The notes under the pieces are model-generated. The model was given only the letters and a program-made list of their open reading frames with translations. It was not told the origin of the DNA and did not search any database. The translations under genes were made by a program, and so were the position numbers. Of a stretch of 64,000 nt of DNA, positions 62,450 to 64,000 are shown piece after piece. Source of the stretch: Melampsora larici-populina 98AG31 (lineage: Eukaryota > Basidiomycota > Pucciniomycetes > Pucciniales > Melampsoraceae); the NCBI RefSeq assembly GCF_000204055.1, contig NW_006768795.1, positions 596,951 to 660,950 of the forward strand. The letters are read 5' to 3'. Position 1 is the stretch's first letter, and every line of letters begins with the position of its first letter.

Positions 62450-64000
62450 TCTTCCTCTAGTAACAACTTCAAGTCTTCTGGTAATTCTATTCTGATCCTA
62501 TTCGTAACTTGGTCGTTTTCACCTAAACCTCTAGATAGATCGTCGGCGTCGTTGTTTCCCGATTCTACACGTTCCTCCGTTATGTCACACTGAAGTTTTA
62601 GAAGTAAGTCCTGAATTCTCTTCCACTCTTTGACCTCCTTTTATTGATTACAGATTCGGTGGTTGTGTTGTCTGTCTTTACCCAAAAATTCCTTCCGCGT
62701 ACCTCTATCGATACCTCCAGCACCAGAATTCTGATCCTTATCGCTGCCGTTTCGGCCCAAGCGATGTCGCGACGTGTTTCGTCTCCTTCAAGACCTCTTG
62801 TCTCCCATCCGTCTTTCAACTTAAAACGCACCCAACCAAAATCGGTTATGACCCCTAATCCATGACCGCTTGCATCACCGACCCAACCTACTCTCTCAGG
62901 TTCGATCGCCGGCACGATCCTCCGGGGTTCGAAGGTTGTCAAGGCTTCCTTCCAGCTTTCCAAGTCCTTTCTTGCTGCCCTCGACAGGTATCTTTTAGCA
63001 TTCGTCTTCTGCCAGGGATTCAACCACGCGTATAGACCTCTCATGTACGGCTTCATGTGGGGTAAGATATATATCAAGTGACCTATCTTCCCGATTATTG
63101 AGTCCGCTTCTTTCAGGCTCCAAGGTCCTGCCTCATCCAACATTTTTTCTATTGCCTCTAATCTTTCCGTTAACTTTTTGTCCGGTAATCTCACAGTCTT
63201 ATCTCGTCCGTTAAATATGAATCCAAGATATTTTTGTTCTTCGGCGAATCCTCTGAGTTTTTCATAGTTAGTCTTGACACCCATTTGTGTGCTTACGTTG
63301 ACCACGTCTTCGATTTCCAACTGACTGCCTTCTTTCTTCACTATCAGGTTGTCGTCGACCCACCTGAAGATCCTGTCGATCCCCAGTAACTTTTGGATGA
63401 TCAATTTCCAGGCATCTGCCACTCTCCCGAAGGTCCCGCAACCTGCCACCCCGCCAAATGGAACTGCGATGTCCATCCAAATGCGATTATAGAAGTCCTT
63501 TATCATCAGGTATCTCCATTCCTCTTCCTTCGTACAAGCTTGTCTATAAGCTTTTTCCCAGTCGTAGATTGCCATTAATATGATTTCTTCGAAATGTTCT
63601 CTGAAGTACTTAGCAACCGCATAGAAATCATCCCACGTCGTATCGAAGTCGTGCTTGTCTACCATGGAATTTACAGAGGGTACCTCTTCATCTTCGACTG
63701 GGTAAGATAAGTCGTTAATCATACGCAGTGACCCATCGTTGTTGATAACGCTTTCCCATAGGATTTGTCCTGAAGAATCCCCATTTTGCGTAAACTTCCT
63801 CGTGCGTGAATGGGCCAAATACCCTTCCCAGCTGTATTATCTTTTTGTAAGTTTCCCATAATTTTATCTTTAACTGCTGATGCTGAACTATGATTGTCTG
63901 GTGTCCACCAACGCTTATTCCCTAGGTAATGTCCTGGGATTCCTTGAGTGAAACCCTCTACTAAGCCTCTTATCACGTCTTTAACCTCTTCTTCTACGCC
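62450..64000 (-). pseudogene. DIRS-type reverse transcriptase/RNase H, several frameshifts
   Basis: The main open stretch is 62598-63818. The RT region has DWEKAYRQ (first Asp), VPFGGVAGCGTFGR and the catalytic WVDDNLIVKK. RNase H follows with WVGDASGHGLGV, WAETAAIRI and VKTDNTTTESVINK. Upstream, RGLVEGFTQGIPGHYLGN and WWTPDNHSSASAVKDKIM are in a different frame, with a third frame (FTHEEVYAKWGFF) between them, so at least two indels lie in 63720-63850. At about 62640 the frame shifts again after VINK, consistent with a lost A in a short A run. The normal continuation (EVKEWKRIQDLLLKLQCDIT) runs in another frame to just before the recombinase ATG. Confidence 0.82.

Larger units (their letters stand above)
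61380..64000 (-). mobile_element. DIRS-like retroelement, decayed, runs off right edge
   Basis: A reverse transcriptase/RNase H region followed downstream on the same strand by a tyrosine recombinase is the hallmark of DIRS elements, which integrate by recombination instead of an integrase. Several indels and a stop show that this copy is dead. The 5' part is outside the window; the left boundary given is the end of recognisable coding sequence. Confidence 0.8.

Noticed and set aside
1..64000. CRISPR arrays, bacterial operons, tRNA or rRNA genes.
   Set aside because: Tandem repeats here lack the spacer pattern, the genes are spliced and eukaryotic, and no tRNA or rRNA signature was seen by eye. 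A tRNA scan was not possible.

Overview
The window looks like nuclear DNA of a filamentous fungus, most likely a rust (Pucciniales, Puccinia-like). The reasons are AT-rich sequence with small spliced genes (introns of about 50-110 nt), secreted cutinase and serine carboxypeptidase genes, small secreted cysteine proteins with Y/W-x-C motifs, an F-box gene, and a very high load of Ty3/gypsy, LINE, MULE, Harbinger and DIRS-type elements. The species call is inference from content. No homology search was possible.

Layout. At 1-475 a broken PIF/Harbinger transposase runs off the left edge. A cutinase (1931-2892, +) and a multi-exon secreted protein (5048-6087, -) follow. From 6670 to 15116 lies a large element with inverted ends of about 230 bp. 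It is split by a complete 6,089-bp chromovirus-type Ty3 retrotransposon (element A, 7542-13630) with 189-bp LTRs, a 5-bp target duplication, a candidate -1 frameshift site and a Tf1-like self-priming signal. An 821-bp inverted-repeat element with an 8-bp target duplication sits at 15193-16013. A 13-exon serine carboxypeptidase (17466-20131, +) comes next, followed by intergenic DNA with repeats and one small secreted ORF.

The centre of the window (25271-47900) is a three-level nest. A gag-APE-RT-RNase H LINE was split by a 16,032-bp Ty3-type retrotransposon (element B, 29698-45729, 945-bp LTRs with one difference noticed by eye). Element B was itself split by a 5,648-bp Mutator-like element (33781-39428). 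Each level has its own target duplication (12, 5 and 9 bp), and removing an insert restores the host reading frame. The MULE carries a transposase and a second reading frame with an RTC4-like region and an OTU-type cysteine protease region. I consider this cargo and the nest the most interesting features here.

To the right are a small secreted cysteine-rich gene (48020-48585, -), a 1,350-bp inverted-repeat element, a second serine carboxypeptidase (51536-54068, +) paralogous to the first, repeat-rich intergenic DNA, an F-box/LRR-like gene (58392-60120, -) and a decayed DIRS-like element (reverse transcriptase plus tyrosine recombinase, 61490 to the right edge, -).

The host genes appear to be single transcription units separated by repeats. 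Cutinase, the carboxypeptidases and the small cysteine-rich proteins would all be secreted and fit a plant-associated lifestyle. Both carboxypeptidases share an 8-nt microexon and differ by two introns. One of these puts the catalytic serine of the second copy on a 12-nt microexon.
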